From positions 2,100,384 through 2,164,383 of the forward strand of contig NC_014219.1 of NCBI RefSeq assembly GCF_000093085.1: a DNA stretch of 64,000 nt, read 5' to 3'. Made by a program: the position numbers and the translations under genes. Of the stretch, positions 1 to 8,007 are shown piece after piece. The DNA comes from [Bacillus] selenitireducens MLS10 (GTDB lineage Bacteria > Bacillota > Bacilli > Bacillales > Salisediminibacteriaceae). Position 1 is the stretch's first letter; the number at the start of each line of letters is the position of its first letter. The notes under the pieces are model-generated. The model was not told the origin of the DNA, made no database searches, and saw only the letters and a list, made by a program, of their open reading frames with translations.

Positions 1-503
1 CATCTGTTGACAGAAGGATCGGCACAAAGGTAGCTTATCTGTCTGAACTCGATTCACTGTATGCGTTTCAGACCTTGGAAGGGGCAATGGTGTTCCACGA
101 TAAGACCATATCTGCATTCGACCGGGAACGCGCAGAAGCCATGGCCAACAACCTGAACTTGGATCTGAAACAGAAGATCAAGACCATGTCAAAGGGGAAC
201 CGTGCCAAGGTGAAGATTTTACTTACCCTCGCGAGAAAAGTTCCGGTGCTGGTGATGGACGAACCTCTGTCAGGCCTCGATCCTCTCGTTCGTCAGGATA
301 TCTTGAACATGATCATCAGTGAAACCGATGTGGAAAAACAGCTGGTCTTGATTTCCACACATGAGGTTACGGAAGTGGAACCGTTTTTGGATTATGTACT
401 AATTCTCAGAGACGGCCAGGTGGTACTGCAAGGTGGAACAGATACCCTTCGTGAGGAACATGGGAAATCTGTCGTTGAACTCATGAGGGAGGTGCTGAAC
501 TGA
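1..503 (+). CDS. ABC transporter ATP-binding protein (5' end missing)
   Basis: The reading frame is open from the first bases of the window, so only the C-terminal part (about 167 residues) is present and the Walker A region lies outside. Visible are an ABC signature-like segment (TMSKGNRAKVKI), Walker B (VLVMDEP), the D-loop SGLD and the switch histidine in STHE. This is the nucleotide-binding subunit that powers a membrane transporter from the cytoplasmic face. The stop overlaps the start of the next gene, a membrane protein, by one base (TGATG), the usual arrangement of a two-component exporter. The order and the degenerate LSGGQ-like motif (MSKGN) recall the YtrB/YhcH type of exporter ATPase. 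The substrate cannot be told. Confidence 0.9.
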   Translation, partial: SVDRRIGTKVAYLSELDSLYAFQTLEGAMVFHDKTISAFDRERAEAMANNLNLDLKQKIKTMSKGNRAKVKILLTLARKVPVLVMDEPLSGLDPLVRQDILNMIISETDVEKQLVLISTHEVTEVEPFLDYVLILRDGQVVLQGGTDTLREEHGKSVVELMREVLN

Positions 504-1315
504 TGTGGCTGGCACTGTTTATAAAAGAATGGCAGGATTCCCTGCCAAGATTTATGCTGGTGATGATTGTCAACTCTATTGGTTTTCTCGGCATGTGGAT
601 CGCGATTGAACGGGGATCACTGTTCTTTGTGTTGATTGCTGTTGCACTCATTGTCATCCATATCATCTACCTCTTTTTCGAATGGATCATTGCCTTTTCA
701 AGGGAATGGCGAAGCAACACGCATGTTCAGTGGCTGAATCTTCCGGTCTCAGGGTGGGTGCTGCTGACATCAAAGATGGGGGCAGGGCTGAGTCAGTTTC
801 TGCTGTCACTTATCTATGCGATGGCTGTGGCCTATGTGATTCTTGGAAGAATGCTTCATCATGCACAGAGAGCTGATTCACTGTTTACGGGAATGGCGGA
901 CGTTCTTGAGCCGCTGAGTCTTGCTTTTGCCGAATTCAGTCCGTATATTGTCATTGGCATCACCCATGCTGCTGCTTCAATTGGCCTTGCCGCCGTGTTT
1001 ATTTATTTAATGGCAAAGTCCTTCAGACCGTTTGGTTGGATTTTAGCCATTGTGATTGTATTTGGAGTGAATTGGCTGATTGATCTGATTGGGGAGCAGT
1101 CCTGGTATCAGGCCCTCGAACAAACCGTACCTCTTATTCGCTCTGATGATGTGGTTGAACGGCTCTTGGAGCTGTTTGGTGAAGCTGACAGTGTTATGAT
1201 AAGCAATACAGGTGGTGACGCCCTGTATCTTGGGCATATTGTCATGGCGTTCATTGGCTATGCTGTCGTTTTATTTGTATGCAAGTGGCTTATCGACCGC
1301 TTTGTCGAGGCGTGA
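503..1315 (+). CDS. ABC transporter membrane subunit
   Basis: This 270-residue protein has about six hydrophobic segments (near residues 15-35, 40-62, 93-115, 147-172, 178-196 and 243-263) and no recognisable enzymatic motif. It starts one base before the end of the ATPase gene and is followed at once by a strong terminator, so the two form the end of one operon and very likely one exporter (ABC-2-like permease). No conserved family motif was recognised with confidence. A hydrophilic stretch around residues 200-240 probably lies outside the membrane. Confidence 0.8.
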   Translation: MWLALFIKEWQDSLPRFMLVMIVNSIGFLGMWIAIERGSLFFVLIAVALIVIHIIYLFFEWIIAFSREWRSNTHVQWLNLPVSGWVLLTSKMGAGLSQFLLSLIYAMAVAYVILGRMLHHAQRADSLFTGMADVLEPLSLAFAEFSPYIVIGITHAAASIGLAAVFIYLMAKSFRPFGWILAIVIVFGVNWLIDLIGEQSWYQALEQTVPLIRSDDVVERLLELFGEADSVMISNTGGDALYLGHIVMAFIGYAVVLFVCKWLIDRFVEA

Positions 1316-1334
1316 TTTATCATTGAACAAAAAA

Positions 1335-1374
1335 GTTGGTGAGCCACCATCATGGTGGGCTCACCGACTTTTTT
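1335..1374 (+). terminator. Intrinsic terminator of the ABC transporter operon
   Basis: A stem of about 15 bp (GTTGGTGAGCC-ACCAT pairing with ATGGTGGGCTCACCGAC, one bulge) is followed by a run of T. It lies 20 bases after the permease stop codon. Confidence 0.85.
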
Positions 1375-1392
1375 CATATCATTGAAATCCAA

Positions 1393-1569
1393 TCATGATT
1401 CCCGGATGCAATAATACATTAACAGTCCAAGTGTGAGGAAACCGACAATAACAAAAGGAGAGTTCATCAGAGAAGTTGCTTTACCATTGTCCTCTGCAAA
1501 TACTGCGGATGCAGGGATCAAAAAGAAAAATAACGAAAAGAAGAGAACGGCACCAAATCTTGCTGTCAT
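1393..1569 (-). CDS. Small protein with signal peptide and C-terminal membrane segment
   Basis: This 58-residue protein begins MTARFGAVLFF, has a signal-peptide-like hydrophobic stretch ending near ASAVFA, a short polar linker and a second hydrophobic segment (PFVIVGFLTLGLLMYY) before a short charged tail. The second in-frame ATG is taken as the start because AGGAGG lies 8 bases before it; the ATG two codons upstream would be only 2 bases from that site. A good sigma-A promoter lies upstream. No family was recognised. It could be a small exported or membrane-tethered protein. Confidence 0.65.
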   Translation of the reverse strand: MTARFGAVLFFSLFFFLIPASAVFAEDNGKATSLMNSPFVIVGFLTLGLLMYYCIRES

Positions 1570-1607
1570 AATCATCGCCTCCTGGTTGTATCTTGTATGT
1601 TGTTAAC

Positions 1608-1636
1608 ATTATAGCGGCCTTGTTAAGTGATTGCAA
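1608..1636 (-). promoter_or_regulatory. Sigma-A-type promoter of the 58-residue membrane protein gene
   Basis: On the minus strand TTGCAA and TATAAT are separated by 17 bases, about 40 bases upstream of the AGGAGG ribosome-binding site of the small gene. Confidence 0.7.
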
Positions 1637-1753
1637 TTCATATCCTTGTAAAAAAATACACAAGAATGATAGCGGAATGGCCCTATTCATGATAATCTAT
1701 GAATAGACAGAAAGACTGTATCGTCAAGATCACGATGCGCTGGAGGGGTAAAA

Positions 1754-2653
1754 ATGAGTGAAGAACATAAAGGTATTTTACTGGAAAGTGGTACAAATGA
1801 ATTAGAAGTCATTATGTTTACAATCGGCACAGGTACATTCGGTATTAATGTTATGAAGGTACGTGAAATCATACAGCCAATGAATGTGACGCTTATGCCT
1901 CACACACATCCGCACGTTGAAGGAATAATCCGTCTGCGTGAGGAAGTCATCCCGGTTATTGATTTGGCAAAAGCCATCGGGTTCCAACCATCAGATGAAA
2001 ATAATCAGGATAAATACATTGTTTCCGAGATGAACAATGTTAAAGTGGCCTTTCATGTGCACTCGGTTTCGAGAATTCACCGGATCTCCTGGGAGCAAAT
2101 TGAAAAACCGAGCCGTTTAAGCGGAGGTTTGGAAGACTTAACGATCGGTGTTATCAAAATGGATGAAAATATGATTCTCATGCTTGATTATGAGAAGGTT
2201 GTCTATGATATTATGCCGGAAGCCGGCATAACGCCTGCCAAGATGGAAGGCGTGGAAAAGCGGGACAGAAGCGGCAAAAAAATTCTTCTTGCCGAGGATT
2301 CTCCGATACTTCGCCAGCTGCTGAAAGACACGCTTATTGAGTCCGGTTATGATAATCTCGTCTTCACTGATGACGGGAAAGAGGCATGGGAATACATTAC
2401 ATCCAGTAAAGGCGGTTCCACTATCGATGGAATCATCACGGATATCGAGATGCCGGTAATGGATGGGCATCATTTAACAAAAATCATTAAAGAGGATCAC
2501 AATTTGAGAGAGATCCCGGTTATCATCTTTTCATCACTTATTACAGGTGATTTGTTTCATAAAGGGGAACGGGTAGGAGCTGACGCTCAAATCAGTAAGC
2601 CAGAGATCGGACAGCTTGTCACGATGCTTGATGAGCTGCTTGGCGTCGAATAG
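1754..2653 (+). CDS. cheV: Chemotaxis coupling protein CheV
   Basis: This 299-residue protein has a CheW-like coupling domain (about residues 15-155) followed by a response-regulator receiver domain (about 175-299). The receiver shows the acidic pocket (LAEDSP), the phospho-acceptor aspartate in ITDIEMPVMDG and the conserved lysine in SKPE. CheV links chemoreceptors to the histidine kinase CheA, and its phosphorylation takes part in adaptation. The domain order and length match the Bacillus protein. A GGAGGGG site lies 6 bases before the ATG. The gene stands alone between its own leader and a terminator. No other chemotaxis or flagellar genes are in the window. Confidence 0.95.
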   Translation: MSEEHKGILLESGTNELEVIMFTIGTGTFGINVMKVREIIQPMNVTLMPHTHPHVEGIIRLREEVIPVIDLAKAIGFQPSDENNQDKYIVSEMNNVKVAFHVHSVSRIHRISWEQIEKPSRLSGGLEDLTIGVIKMDENMILMLDYEKVVYDIMPEAGITPAKMEGVEKRDRSGKKILLAEDSPILRQLLKDTLIESGYDNLVFTDDGKEAWEYITSSKGGSTIDGIITDIEMPVMDGHHLTKIIKEDHNLREIPVIIFSSLITGDLFHKGERVGADAQISKPEIGQLVTMLDELLGVE

Positions 2654-2667
2654 TTGATAATCATCAT

Positions 2668-2714
2668 GCAGAACACCTCCGATTTTTAATCATTGGGAGG
2701 TGTTCTGCATTTTA
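2668..2714 (+). terminator. Intrinsic terminator after cheV
   Basis: Arms GCAGAACACCTCC and GGAGGTGTTCTGC are perfectly complementary (13 bp), separated by a 14-base loop and followed by ATTTTATG. Confidence 0.85.
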
Positions 2715-2850
2715 TGTTTTATAGTACAGGATTGAATGGTCATAAAAAACTGAAAAATCTGAATGAAAAGCAGTTGTTTTAAAACAACGGTTGATTTATA
2801 TATTTTGTTATATTACAATGATGGAAATACATGATTGGGGGCGGAACAGC

Positions 2851-2985
2851 ATGATGATTTCCAGTGTTGAATTTTTTGAAAATCTACCACCAAAAGAATG
2901 TGCGAGCTGCGGGGATGTCATTGATGAAATGCATGAATGTTACGGAAACGATTGTCAAACGTGCGCAGAGGAAAAAGTCCTTTAA
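2851..2985 (+). CDS. yhfH: YhfH-family small zinc-binding protein
   Basis: This 44-residue protein begins MMISSVEFFENLPPKECASC. It carries two cysteine pairs, CASCG and, after an HECYG motif, CQTC, which can hold a single zinc ion. The spacing and the FFENLPPK...CYGN pattern match the small YhfH-type proteins of Bacillus, whose function is unknown. The start was chosen because a GGGGGCGG ribosome-binding site lies 6 bases before it. Upstream in-frame ATGs have no such site. It is monocistronic, with a hairpin just downstream. Confidence 0.75.
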   Translation: MMISSVEFFENLPPKECASCGDVIDEMHECYGNDCQTCAEEKVL

Positions 2986-3000
2986 TATCGTCCAATCAAC

Positions 3001-3030
3001 GAATGCACTTCATATTGATGAAGTGCATTC
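3001..3030 (+). terminator. Hairpin downstream of the yhfH-like gene
   Basis: Arms GAATGCACTTCAT and ATGAAGTGCATTC form a perfect 13-bp stem with a 4-base loop. The following bases (GTTAATT) are only moderately U-rich, so termination is likely but not certain. Confidence 0.65.
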
Positions 3031-3066
3031 GTTAATTATGATCGCGGATTGATGAAGACGTCATAA

Positions 3067-3107
3067 ATTAAAAACACAGAGGCTGCCTGAGATGCAGCCT
3101 CTGTGTT
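3067..3107 (-). terminator. Intrinsic terminator of the 2-oxoacid:ferredoxin oxidoreductase operon
   Basis: Arms ACACAGAGGCTGC and GCAGCCTCTGTGT form a 13-bp stem. On the minus strand it is followed by TTTTTAATTT, a few bases after the alpha/beta gene stop. Confidence 0.85.
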
Positions 3108-3113
3108 CGTATA

Positions 3114-5405
3114 TTAAATCATAGGTGTTTCGTGTTTGACTTTCAGCTTGTTCCAGCGACGATCGACTTCGTTGACGAAATCATCGTAAATCGCTTTGTT
3201 CTCTTCTTTGAGGAGGTGCTTGGTTTTACCCATGTAACCGAGCCATTCTGAAAGCTCTACACGCTTGTTCTTTGCTTCAGGATCGTACGTGATGTTTGTT
3301 TCCCCCTGCTCGATTTCATAGAGCGGGAAGAAGCAGGATTCGACGGCAGCTTTCATGATTTTTTCACCGTCACGGTCGTTGCTCTTCCAATTGAGCGGGC
3401 AGGTGATGAGAATTTTACCATACACAAGGCCTTCATTTTGTGCATACCACTGTGCCTTTGCTGCTTTCTTGATCAGGTCCTGAGGATATGCTTCAGTACC
3501 TGTGAAAACGTAAGGAATATTTGTGGATGCCATGATTTGCGCGGTGTCTTTATGGTGGAAGGCTTTACCCTGCTGTTTTTTGCCGACGCCTGTCGTACTT
3601 GTCATGTGACCGATTGGCGTTGAATAAGACATTTGGGAACCAGTGTTCATATAGCCTTCATTATCATACTCAAGAATAATCATTTTGTGATTTCTCAAAG
3701 CTGTACCAATGGCCGATCCCATTCCGATATCCATACCGCCGTCACCGGTGATCATCACAAATGTAAAGTCATCATCAATATCCACTTCGCCACGCTCTTT
3801 CATTTCAAAGAATGCTTCAACTGTACCTGACAAGGTAGCCGGGCCACTTTGGAACAGATTGTGAATCATTGTTTGCTTGTGCGAGCTGTGTGGGTAGGCT
3901 GATGTGACAACATAGCCGCAACCCGTGTGGAACAGGATGACCGCGTCTCCTTCAATGCCTTTGAAGAAGAGCTCAAGACCCGGGAAGATCCCGCAGCCCG
4001 GACATGCCCCGTGGCCGGAAGCAAAGCGTTTCGGTTTACTGGTCAACTGACGCAGTGGCGGAATGCGCACCTTCAGTTTATTAGTCTCTTCGTCCTGCTT
4101 GACATTGATTAACCCGGAATTGTAGCTTTCAACCGTCATCGGTTCAATAACCGGCTGGAGTTCAAGTTCCTTGTTACCTGGCGTATGGCCGTAGTAGTCA
4201 AAGTTCTTCACAGTTGACGGATCTTCTGTAGCATCGATGGCCATTTGGAAAAATGCTTCTGCATCATCGGAATAGAAGTCCTTACCACCCATACCGAATA
4301 CACGGCTGATGACTTTTGTCTGATTATCAAGATCTTCCTGAAGTGCAGACTTGAGTTCGTGAGACAGGTTGGCACCATTTCCGCCATAAGAATCAGCACG
4401 TTCACCGATTAGAACGGTTTTGACATTCTTGAACACTTCCCGAATGTCATCGGCAGGGAATGGTCGGATGATGTTCGGGCTGACGACACCTGCTTTAACT
4501 CCTTTTGCACGGAGCTTATCGACAACATCTTTTGCCGTTTCGGCAGCTGAGTTCAACAGGAAGAGGGCGACTTCTGCATCTTCCATGCCATACGTGTCAA
4601 GGATGTCATAGCTTCTTCCTGAAATTTGCTCATATTCTGCAGCGACCTCTTTATAGACGTCATAAGCTTTATAGAGCGCTTCAGACTGCTGGAAATGGTT
4701 ATTCGTTAAGTCATTGCCATCCATGTGTGCACCGATTGTGACAGGGTTGTCTTTATCGATGGAAACCGGGTATCCTTTTGGTGCTTCACCAACGAACGAC
4801 TGCACGGTTTCTCTCTCTTTGAACATGTTGACACGGCGCTTCTGGTGAGAGGTGAAGAACCCGTCATAAGCAACAATAACCGGGAGACGGACTTCAGAGT
4901 TTTCTGCAATTTTAAGAGCCATGATGTTCATGTCATAGACAGCCTGAGGCGTTCTGGCTGTGAGAATAACCCATCCTGTATTCAGACCGTAATAAAGATC
5001 TGAGTGATCACCGCGAATATCGAGCGGGCCACTGACAGCGCGTGTAACCAGGTTCAGGACCATTGGAAAGCGAAGCCCTGACTGAACCGGCAGCTGTTCG
5101 ATCATATAGAGGAACCCGTTGGCACTGGTCGCGTTAAAGACCCGTGCACCTGTTGTGGCGGCTCCAAAACAGATGCCGGCAGAACCGTGTTCACCGTCGG
5201 CTGCGATCAATTCAATATCATGCATGCCTTTTGATGCCATCATGTCCAGATACTGAGCGACTTCGGTAGAAGGTGTAATCGGGAAATATCCCATTAAGTG
5301 ATAGTTGATTTGCGCTGCCGCCATGGCAGCCATTTCGTTACCTGATTCGAACGTTTCAACCTGTTCGTTAGATACTTTTTTTACATTTTCCTCTGTCATT
5401 GCCAT
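3114..5405 (-). CDS. 2-oxoacid:ferredoxin oxidoreductase, fused alpha and beta subunits (probably pyruvate)
   Basis: This 763-residue protein joins two subunits that are usually separate. Residues about 15-400 are the alpha (pyrimidine-binding) part, with YFPITPSTEVAQYLD and the EHGSAGICFGAATTGARVF segment. Residues about 460-763 are the beta (thiamine diphosphate) part, with CPGCG, a further GCGY cysteine, the GDGGMDIGMG diphosphate motif and YDNEGYMNTG. The enzyme oxidises a 2-oxoacid with CoA to an acyl-CoA and passes electrons to ferredoxin. The beta motifs resemble pyruvate enzymes (PorB), but 2-oxoglutarate or branched-chain substrates cannot be excluded. It overlaps the gamma/ferredoxin gene by one base (TAATG), so both chains are made together. 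Chosen start: ATG 9 bases after a GGGGG site. Confidence 0.88.
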   Translation of the reverse strand: MAMTEENVKKVSNEQVETFESGNEMAAMAAAQINYHLMGYFPITPSTEVAQYLDMMASKGMHDIELIAADGEHGSAGICFGAATTGARVFNATSANGFLYMIEQLPVQSGLRFPMVLNLVTRAVSGPLDIRGDHSDLYYGLNTGWVILTARTPQAVYDMNIMALKIAENSEVRLPVIVAYDGFFTSHQKRRVNMFKERETVQSFVGEAPKGYPVSIDKDNPVTIGAHMDGNDLTNNHFQQSEALYKAYDVYKEVAAEYEQISGRSYDILDTYGMEDAEVALFLLNSAAETAKDVVDKLRAKGVKAGVVSPNIIRPFPADDIREVFKNVKTVLIGERADSYGGNGANLSHELKSALQEDLDNQTKVISRVFGMGGKDFYSDDAEAFFQMAIDATEDPSTVKNFDYYGHTPGNKELELQPVIEPMTVESYNSGLINVKQDEETNKLKVRIPPLRQLTSKPKRFASGHGACPGCGIFPGLELFFKGIEGDAVILFHTGCGYVVTSAYPHSSHKQTMIHNLFQSGPATLSGTVEAFFEMKERGEVDIDDDFTFVMITGDGGMDIGMGSAIGTALRNHKMIILEYDNEGYMNTGSQMSYSTPIGHMTSTTGVGKKQQGKAFHHKDTAQIMASTNIPYVFTGTEAYPQDLIKKAAKAQWYAQNEGLVYGKILITCPLNWKSNDRDGEKIMKAAVESCFFPLYEIEQGETNITYDPEAKNKRVELSEWLGYMGKTKHLLKEENKAIYDDFVNEVDRRWNKLKVKHETPMI

Positions 5406-6418
5406 TATTTCATACCCCCTGCAACGTATGGAAAGTTGTGTTTCACCTGATTGTCTTCTGCATAGCCCTTCTCTTCAACAAGATCTGCAAGTGCATCTGT
5501 CGGACAAGCGTCCACGCATTTCAGACAGCCTTTGCAGTATTGATAATCAATTCCCTTAAGGAACATTTGCGGACGTCCTTTTTTGTCTTCGCCCTGTTCC
5601 CAGACAAAGCAATAATCCGGGCAGACTGTGTCACAGGCGGCACAGTGAATACAGGATTCTTCTTTGTATTCAGGCAGAAAGCCGATACGCGAACCGCTTA
5701 AATCTTTTTGAATGCTGTTGGCCTGAGCGGTGATAATCCCACCCATCACCTGTGTTTCATAACCGAGTCGCGGCTGAACACGGGTAAACTCTCTGCTCTC
5801 TGCATCGGCAGGTGCTTCGTATTTCTTAAACGTCACTTCATTGTATCCACGGTCAAATGTGCGGATATTCGGTTCAACGAGGTGTGGGTATTTCTTTTCA
5901 AACGTTTTGCGAATGACATTTCGCATATAGTCAGGATCCAGGAAATCAAGGATACGATAGAGAGCGCCGAGCATTGCCGTATTAACTTTTGTCTTTTCTT
6001 CATTGGCTATTTTTAAAGCATCGACGGCAGCAATCGTGCCATATTCCACTTTCAGATCATTTCGGATTGTATCAAAATCGCTCTGTGTGTTAACAAGGAC
6101 TACCCCGTCCGCTGTTAAACCGCTTACGACATCGACCATTTTATAAAGTGCTTCATGGAATACACCAATAACATGAGGCTGTTCAATTGGTGCATGGTCA
6201 CGAATTTCAACATCTGATTCACAAAACCGGACAAATGATTTAACAGGAGATCCTTTCTTCTCTGATCCATAAGAGGAGAAGTTGGCTCCGTTCAGGCCCA
6301 ATCCCTGAACCCCTGCTTCAGCTAGCATCTTTCCTGCAAGGTTGGCTCCAAGTCCGCCGATGGATTCCAGTCGGATCTCAAAAAAGCCAAGCTCGTTCTT
6401 TTTTGGTAAAATAGACAT
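5405..6418 (-). CDS. 2-oxoacid:ferredoxin oxidoreductase, fused gamma and ferredoxin (delta) subunits
   Basis: This 337-residue protein starts with the gamma domain (IRLESIGGLGANLAGKMLAE, about residues 10-200) and ends with a two-cluster ferredoxin domain. The cluster ligands are CIHCAACDTVCP and CKGCLKCVDACP, each binding one 4Fe-4S centre. The domain carries electrons from the catalytic alpha/beta chain to external ferredoxin or flavodoxin. It is the first gene of the two-gene operon, with AAAGGGGA 8 bases before the ATG. Such an oxygen-sensitive enzyme fits an organism able to grow with little or no oxygen. Confidence 0.88.
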   Translation of the reverse strand: MSILPKKNELGFFEIRLESIGGLGANLAGKMLAEAGVQGLGLNGANFSSYGSEKKGSPVKSFVRFCESDVEIRDHAPIEQPHVIGVFHEALYKMVDVVSGLTADGVVLVNTQSDFDTIRNDLKVEYGTIAAVDALKIANEEKTKVNTAMLGALYRILDFLDPDYMRNVIRKTFEKKYPHLVEPNIRTFDRGYNEVTFKKYEAPADAESREFTRVQPRLGYETQVMGGIITAQANSIQKDLSGSRIGFLPEYKEESCIHCAACDTVCPDYCFVWEQGEDKKGRPQMFLKGIDYQYCKGCLKCVDACPTDALADLVEEKGYAEDNQVKHNFPYVAGGMK

Positions 6419-6486
6419 TTGATCATTCCCCTTTCAAAATAAGTGCATAACTCCCTTATCTGCAGTATAGGGAATATCAATGGTCA

Positions 6487-6515
6487 ATGATATGATCTAA
6501 GTCACATATTCACAA
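6487..6515 (-). promoter_or_regulatory. Candidate promoter of the oxidoreductase operon
   Basis: On the minus strand TTGTGA and TATCAT are separated by 17 bases, about 70 bases before the gamma-subunit start. The -35 element lies within TTGTGAATATGTGAC, which resembles half of a Rex- or FNR-type operator but is not a full palindrome. Confidence 0.4.
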
Positions 6516-6701
6516 AATGTTCGAATTTAAGTTACTGATACACTTACTGATCAACAAGGTTCAACCCTTGATAACAAAGGATTTAAGGAGAAATAAATGT
6601 GTAGTACAGGAGAAATAAAAAAATATAACAGCTGAAAGTACGTGATTGTTTTAACAATCGTTGCGTGTTTCAAATATTTGTATTGACAGGGGATGAAGAA
6701 A

Positions 6702-7343
6702 ATGAATGTGAAGATGGAAGCGCTTGAAAAATGGGTAAAGGACTTTTTTGAACATGACGCGAGTGGGCATGACTGGGCCCACACTGACCGGGTGCGCAAT
6801 CATGCGGTTGCTATAGCGAAGAAAGAAGGAGCGGATGATGATCTCGTGGAAAAGGCAGCTCTCTTGCATGATATTCCGGACAGTAAATTTCATGCAACGG
6901 AAGAAGCGGGCATGCGGTATCTTAAGGAGGGAATGTCTGATTTGGGCTTTTCTCCTGATGAGATTACAGCGATTCAGGGGCTGATCAGGACCGTTTCGTT
7001 TAAAGGCGGTCAAAATGACGCGCCCGATACTTTGGAGGGTAAAATTGTTCAGGATGCTGATCGGATCGATGCAATTGGAGCCATCGGGATTGCGCGTTGT
7101 TTTATGTTCGCCGGCAACAAAGGGGATGTTATGCATGATCCTGAGCTCTCTCCCAGAACATCGCTGACGGAAGCCTCCTACAGAAAAGAGAGAAACACCG
7201 CAGTTAATCATTTCTATGAGAAACTGTTGAAGCTGAAAGACCTGATGCACACTGATACGTCAAAACGGATTGCTGAAGAGCGGCATGCCTTTATGGAACG
7301 CTATCTCGATCAGTTCTTCGATGAATGGAACAGCTTGAAATAA
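6702..7343 (+). CDS. HD-domain phosphohydrolase (YedJ/YpgQ family)
   Basis: This 213-residue protein has the HD metal-binding pattern: an early histidine in GHDWAHTDRV, the HD pair in ALLHDIPD and a late aspartate in VQDADRIDAIGAIG. Family members hydrolyse phosphate or pyrophosphate bonds; YpgQ of Bacillus acts on dNTPs. The ATG at 6702 is preferred because an AGGGG site ends 9 bases before it, whereas the ATG three codons upstream touches that site. It appears to be expressed alone. The next gene has its own ribosome-binding site after a 72-base gap. Confidence 0.85.
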   Translation: MNVKMEALEKWVKDFFEHDASGHDWAHTDRVRNHAVAIAKKEGADDDLVEKAALLHDIPDSKFHATEEAGMRYLKEGMSDLGFSPDEITAIQGLIRTVSFKGGQNDAPDTLEGKIVQDADRIDAIGAIGIARCFMFAGNKGDVMHDPELSPRTSLTEASYRKERNTAVNHFYEKLLKLKDLMHTDTSKRIAEERHAFMERYLDQFFDEWNSLK

Positions 7344-7415
7344 TTGATTAAAAGGATGCTTTTGCGGGTAATCGACTACTATATGCCGTCAACATGAAAA
7401 GGAGTGAAGCATATC

Positions 7416-7934
7416 ATGGAATTAAAAGGCAGGAAAGTGCTGACTATTATAGAGGATGATTTCGAAGATTCAGAACTGATCTATCCTCATTACCGTTTGC
7501 AGGAAGCAGGGGCGGACGCTATTATAGCGGGGCCAGTCGCAGAAAAAGTCTACACAGGGAAGAATGGTGTGCCGGTCAAATCCGATGCAGCCTTTCATGA
7601 GATTGAGATCAGGGAATTTGATGCGCTGCTTGTGCCGGGCGGCTGGGCGCCGGATAAATTGAGACGTTATGACGCCGTTCTTGATATGGTCCGCCATATG
7701 ATGGATCATGACAAAGTTATCGGACAAATCTGTCATGCCGGCTGGGTGCTGATCTCTGCGGATGTACTTAAAGGAAAGAAGGTGACAAGTACGCCTGGAA
7801 TCAAGCATGACATGATCAACGCCGGGGCAGAATGGATTGATGAACCGGTTACTGTTGATGGGAAGCTGGTATCAAGCCGACGACCACCTGATTTGCCTGA
7901 TTATGGACGCGAGCTTGTAAAAGCTATAAAATAA
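7416..7934 (+). CDS. DJ-1/PfpI-family protein
   Basis: This 172-residue protein begins MELKGRKVLTIIEDDFEDSE and has the DJ-1/PfpI fold signature: a glutamate near residue 13-16, the LLVPGGWAP strand-turn and the nucleophile elbow GQICHAGW with its cysteine. Members of this group (for example Bacillus YfkM, a general stress protein) act as glyoxalase/deglycase-like or chaperone proteins; the exact substrate is not settled. AGGAG lies 11 bases before the chosen ATG. A GTG four codons upstream overlaps the ribosome-binding site. A terminator follows directly. Confidence 0.85.
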   Translation: MELKGRKVLTIIEDDFEDSELIYPHYRLQEAGADAIIAGPVAEKVYTGKNGVPVKSDAAFHEIEIREFDALLVPGGWAPDKLRRYDAVLDMVRHMMDHDKVIGQICHAGWVLISADVLKGKKVTSTPGIKHDMINAGAEWIDEPVTVDGKLVSSRRPPDLPDYGRELVKAIK

Positions 7935-7944
7935 TAGATGAAGG

Positions 7945-7976
7945 GTGCTCCGATTTCCCGGAGCACTTTTTATTTT
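7945..7976 (+). terminator. Intrinsic terminator after the DJ-1/PfpI gene
   Basis: GTGCTCCG pairs with CGGAGCAC around a 6-base loop and is followed by TTTTTATTTT. Confidence 0.85.
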
Positions 7977-8007
7977 ACATAAGGCAAATGAAACAGGGGT
8001 GAGAAAG

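Noticed and set aside
2138-2473. Minus-strand ORF inside cheV, and other long ORFs antisense to genes
   Set aside because: They are shadows of conserved genes, lack ribosome-binding sites and have compositions unlike real proteins.
6501-6516. Rex or FNR operator before the oxidoreductase operon
   Set aside because: Only a half site (TTGTGAAT) is good. The other half is a direct, not inverted, repeat, so it was recorded only as part of the promoter.
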